Of a DNA stretch of 25,603 nucleotides, positions 23,585 through 25,603 are shown piece after piece; position 1 is the stretch's first letter; each line of letters opens with the position of its first letter. The DNA lies in NCBI GenBank assembly GCA_964617015.1, contig CAZTVG010000007.1, forward strand, positions 1 to 25,603, read 5' to 3'. The notes under the pieces were generated by a model that ran no database searches, was not told the origin of the DNA, and was given only the letters and a program-made list of their open reading frames with translations. A program made the position numbers and the translations under genes. This DNA comes from ASMP01 sp964617015 (lineage in GTDB: Archaea; Nanobdellota; Nanobdellia; Pacearchaeales; GW2011-AR1).

Positions 23585-23857
23585 ATGAAAATCTCTGAAG
23601 AGAAGAAAGAAAAAATTTCAGAGCAAATTCTTGCATTTCTCTATTCTGTTACCCCCAAACCTTTTTTCACTTTCCATATAGCAAAGGAAATAGCAAGAGA
23701 TGAGGAATTCATCAAAAAAATCCTTCTGGATCTGAAAAAGAAGAACCTTGTTGTTGAGATTAAAAAAAATCCCCAGGGAATGCCTTATGTGAGGAGATCG
23801 CGGTGGAAGTTGAGTGATGAAGCATATAATGCATACAAAAAGAACCAGGTTAGGTAG
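23585..23857 (+). CDS. Small winged-helix DNA-binding protein
   Basis: 90 residues from the ATG at 23585; a TTG at 23573 would add four residues, but the TATA-like box fits the ATG. Pattern KISEQILAFLYSV, then FFTFHIAKEIARDEEFIKKILLDLKKKNLVVEI and a wing (PQGMPYVRRSRWKLS), is a compact winged helix. The recognition helix region DEEFIKKILLDLKKK is basic. Probably a transcription regulator or chromatin-like factor; its target is unknown. It is the third small gene in line on the right of the candidate origin. Confidence 0.75.
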   Translation: MKISEEKKEKISEQILAFLYSVTPKPFFTFHIAKEIARDEEFIKKILLDLKKKNLVVEIKKNPQGMPYVRRSRWKLSDEAYNAYKKNQVR

Positions 23858-23876
23858 TTATTGAAGCACAATAATT

Positions 23877-23885
23877 CTTAAATAA
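23877..23885 (+). promoter_or_regulatory. TATA-like box upstream of the ORF at 23906
   Basis: CTTAAATAA centred 25 nt before the ATG at 23906, the same spacing as other genes here. It suggests transcription, whether of a protein or an RNA. Confidence 0.45.
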
Positions 23886-23905
23886 ACAGATACAATTCCT
23901 AAAAT

Positions 23906-24118
23906 ATGCCTGATTTAGAAAAAACAGTTGATTTTAACATATCTGACTGCTTCGTTCCCTTTAAACCCCTAAGACATTTTTCAAAAATTCTAAAGTATAA
24001 TGATAATTCTATGAAGGTTTCTGATCTCATACTAACCACGGTTCTTGTGGTAACCCAGGCAGAGCTTTCCCGTAGCTTAATTCAAAGCCTACAGATCCTA
24101 TACATCTTAACATATTAA
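23906..24118 (+). CDS. Doubtful small ORF (or small RNA gene)
   Basis: 70 codons. A polar first half (MPDLEKTVDFNISDCF) and a hydrophobic second half (SDLILTTVLVVTQAELS...ILYILTY). No family recognised and the composition is not convincing for a protein. In favour is a TATA-like box at the standard distance. The DNA also contains a perfect 5-bp stem with 7-nt loop (ACCAC-GGTTCTT-GTGGT, 24034-24050), so an untranslated RNA is an alternative. Confidence 0.3.
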   Translation: MPDLEKTVDFNISDCFVPFKPLRHFSKILKYNDNSMKVSDLILTTVLVVTQAELSRSLIQSLQILYILTY

Positions 24119-24120
24119 AA

Positions 24121-24129
24121 TTTTTATAC
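24121..24129 (+). promoter_or_regulatory. TATA box of the coiled-coil/HTH gene
   Basis: TTTTTATAC centred 25 nt upstream of the ATG at 24150. Confidence 0.6.
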
Positions 24130-24149
24130 TCTAATATTTTATTTTCTTT

Positions 24150-24839
<690 letters not shown>

Positions 24840-24912
24840 TAGTTGTCCTTTGTAGCGAATACCTCAGATAGTTTAATATTTAACTCTCACTTACTCATTT
24901 AAAACATCTTTT
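24840..24912. other. Convergent gap between the two HTH genes
   Basis: 73 bp with no gene. No clear hairpin terminator; a short T-run near the end would be the only candidate for the plus-strand gene. Confidence 0.5.
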
Positions 24913-25536
24913 TCAGTCATTTTCCCTGCTTTTTTTCTGATTTTTCCTTACTTTAACTCTCACTTTCACCTTTTTCAGCAGTTTTTCCCTTATTTCTTCA
25001 GGAATATATACTCTTTTTTTACCGTTTTTTTCAATTATTTCCTCTATCATATACTCACTTTTCTGTTTTATCCTGTTCAGATGACCTCTTATCGTAGACC
25101 TTTCTTTTCCAAGCATGGCTGCCAGGTCATCATAGCTGAGTCTCATGTCTGAATTCAGAAGAACCCATAAGATAGCTCTCTCAGTTACTGAAAATTGGTC
25201 AAAATTTGGTGTTTGAACAGGTGTTTGAACAGGTGTTTGAACAGCATAAACACCTGTTTGTTTACTAAACACCTGTTTAGTTGTTTTAAATATTCCTTTA
25301 GGTTTTAATTCATTCATTATAGAAAACACATTTTTTATCCCTTCAATCTCTTCTTGTACCGACGACAAACTCTCTTTTATATCCTCAATATCTCTTTTTT
25401 GCAAATTTTTTTCAGAATCAAGGTGTTTAATCCATGCACCGACAGAATTTATGTCTTTTTTAACAAGCTCAAAACCCATTTTTGTCTCTTCTTTTATGCT
25501 TTCAACTTCTTTTTTCCGAAAAAACCAGCCAAACAT
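24913..25536 (-). CDS. Coiled-coil plus HTH protein with VQTP-repeat linker
   Basis: 207 residues. An aromatic and basic N-terminus (MFGWFFRKKEVE) leads into a coiled coil (about 12-75), a linker (about 78-112) with three VQTP units, and an HTH domain (about 115-185: FSVTERAILWVLLNSDMRL, YDDLAAMLGKERSTIRGHL, then a wing). A strongly basic tail (KVKVRVKVRKNQKK) ends the protein. The layout is that of the gene at 24150, pointing to paralogues that have diverged. The N-terminal patch might associate with membrane or a partner. A TATA box (TTTTTAAAGATT, minus strand, near 25557-25568) is 25 nt upstream. Target unknown. Confidence 0.7.
   Translation of the reverse strand: MFGWFFRKKEVESIKEETKMGFELVKKDINSVGAWIKHLDSEKNLQKRDIEDIKESLSSVQEEIEGIKNVFSIMNELKPKGIFKTTKQVFSKQTGVYAVQTPVQTPVQTPNFDQFSVTERAILWVLLNSDMRLSYDDLAAMLGKERSTIRGHLNRIKQKSEYMIEEIIEKNGKKRVYIPEEIREKLLKKVKVRVKVRKNQKKSREND
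25208..25243 (-). repeat. Three tandem 12-bp repeats in the HTH linker
   Basis: Three exact copies of GGTGTTTGAACA (plus strand), coding VQTP-VQTP-VQTP on the minus strand. The unit is in frame, so copy-number change alters linker length without a frameshift. Confidence 0.95.
25216..25277. repeat. Nested inverted repeats inside the HTH gene
   Basis: AACAGGTGTTT occurs at 25216-25226 and 25228-25238. Its exact reverse complement AAACACCTGTT occurs at 25248-25258 and 25267-25277. The inner pair has a 9-nt spacer, and all arms are 11 bp and perfect. They could form a hairpin in DNA or RNA, or a cluster of protein-binding sites. Confidence 0.9.
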
Positions 25537-25556
25537 AGCAGTATTTGTTTTTGAAT

Positions 25557-25568
25557 CTTTAAAAATCT
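25557..25568 (-). promoter_or_regulatory. TATA box of the rightmost HTH gene
   Basis: AGATTTTTAAAG on the minus strand lies about 25 nt upstream of the ATG at 25536. Confidence 0.55.
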
Positions 25569-25603
25569 TTTCTTTTACGACGGCAAATCACTCTTTTTTC
25601 AGC

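Noticed and set aside
24030..24110. tRNA-like stretch (TAGCTTAATTCAAAGC resembles an A box, plus a 5-bp/7-nt stem-loop)
   Set aside because: No T-loop consensus, no acceptor stem pairing and the stem-loop has no U before an anticodon; not a tRNA as far as I can see.
25208..25280. Short repeats that could suggest a CRISPR array
   Set aside because: Units are 12 bp, contiguous, without unique spacers, and code in frame for VQTP.

Overview
The window is AT-rich archaeal chromosome. The evidence is a family D DNA polymerase (both subunits), an Orc1/Cdc6 initiator, Hef-type helicase and nuclease genes, an archaeal-length tyrosyl-tRNA synthetase, a PRC-barrel protein, and TATA boxes centred about 25 nt upstream of start codons, as expected for leaderless archaeal transcripts. 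The style of the accessory proteins (a secreted DUF5667/Kazal protein, a degenerate M50-like membrane protein, tiny one- or two-helix membrane proteins, a CBS-less IMPDH/GMPR) suggests a DPANN archaeon of the Woesearchaeota/Pacearchaeota type. That placement is inference; no rRNA gene is present to settle it.

Left part (1-4400), plus strand: two membrane proteins, a Hef-like DEAH helicase, a CBS-less IMP dehydrogenase/GMP reductase, and a separate ERCC4/HhH nuclease. The helicase and nuclease are normally fused as Hef; here they are two genes with the purine gene between them. From 4400 to 8600, minus strand: 2'-5' RNA ligase-like phosphodiesterase overlapping an arginase-family ureohydrolase, a small orphan, an M16 peptidase, two tiny membrane proteins, and a methyltransferase resembling the FmrO/Rmt 16S rRNA (G1405) family. 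From 8635 to 10268, plus strand: an orphan protein and a TGS-domain GTPase with degenerate G motifs. From 10269 to 13711, minus strand: TyrRS, a YjdF/DUF2238 membrane protein and a large secreted Cys-rich protein. A TctA-like membrane protein (13751-14941, plus) follows.

Right part (15006-22845) is the replication island. Reading leftwards from a 547-bp AT-rich gap are orc1/cdc6, PolD small subunit (DP1), an HD/SAMHD1-like phosphohydrolase and PolD large subunit (DP2). The last three are packed with 1-nt spacing or a 4-nt overlap. The gap is a strong replication-origin candidate. It has ORB-like elements beside cdc6, a G-run ORB-like half site near its other end, very AT-rich sequence with a (TTA)10 tract between them, and flanking genes transcribed away from it on both sides.

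Right of the origin are three small plus-strand genes (PRC-barrel, a conserved-looking hypothetical, a winged-helix protein) and one doubtful small ORF. Then come two convergent coiled-coil/HTH proteins of the same architecture, both with simple repeats in their linkers. One linker is an 8.5-unit tetranucleotide tract whose loss or gain of a unit would truncate the protein before its HTH, a possible phase switch. The most interesting observations are the HD phosphohydrolase inside the PolD operon, the candidate origin that overlaps the cdc6 leader, the putative phase-variable regulator, the split Hef, and the archaeal Rmt/FmrO-like methyltransferase.
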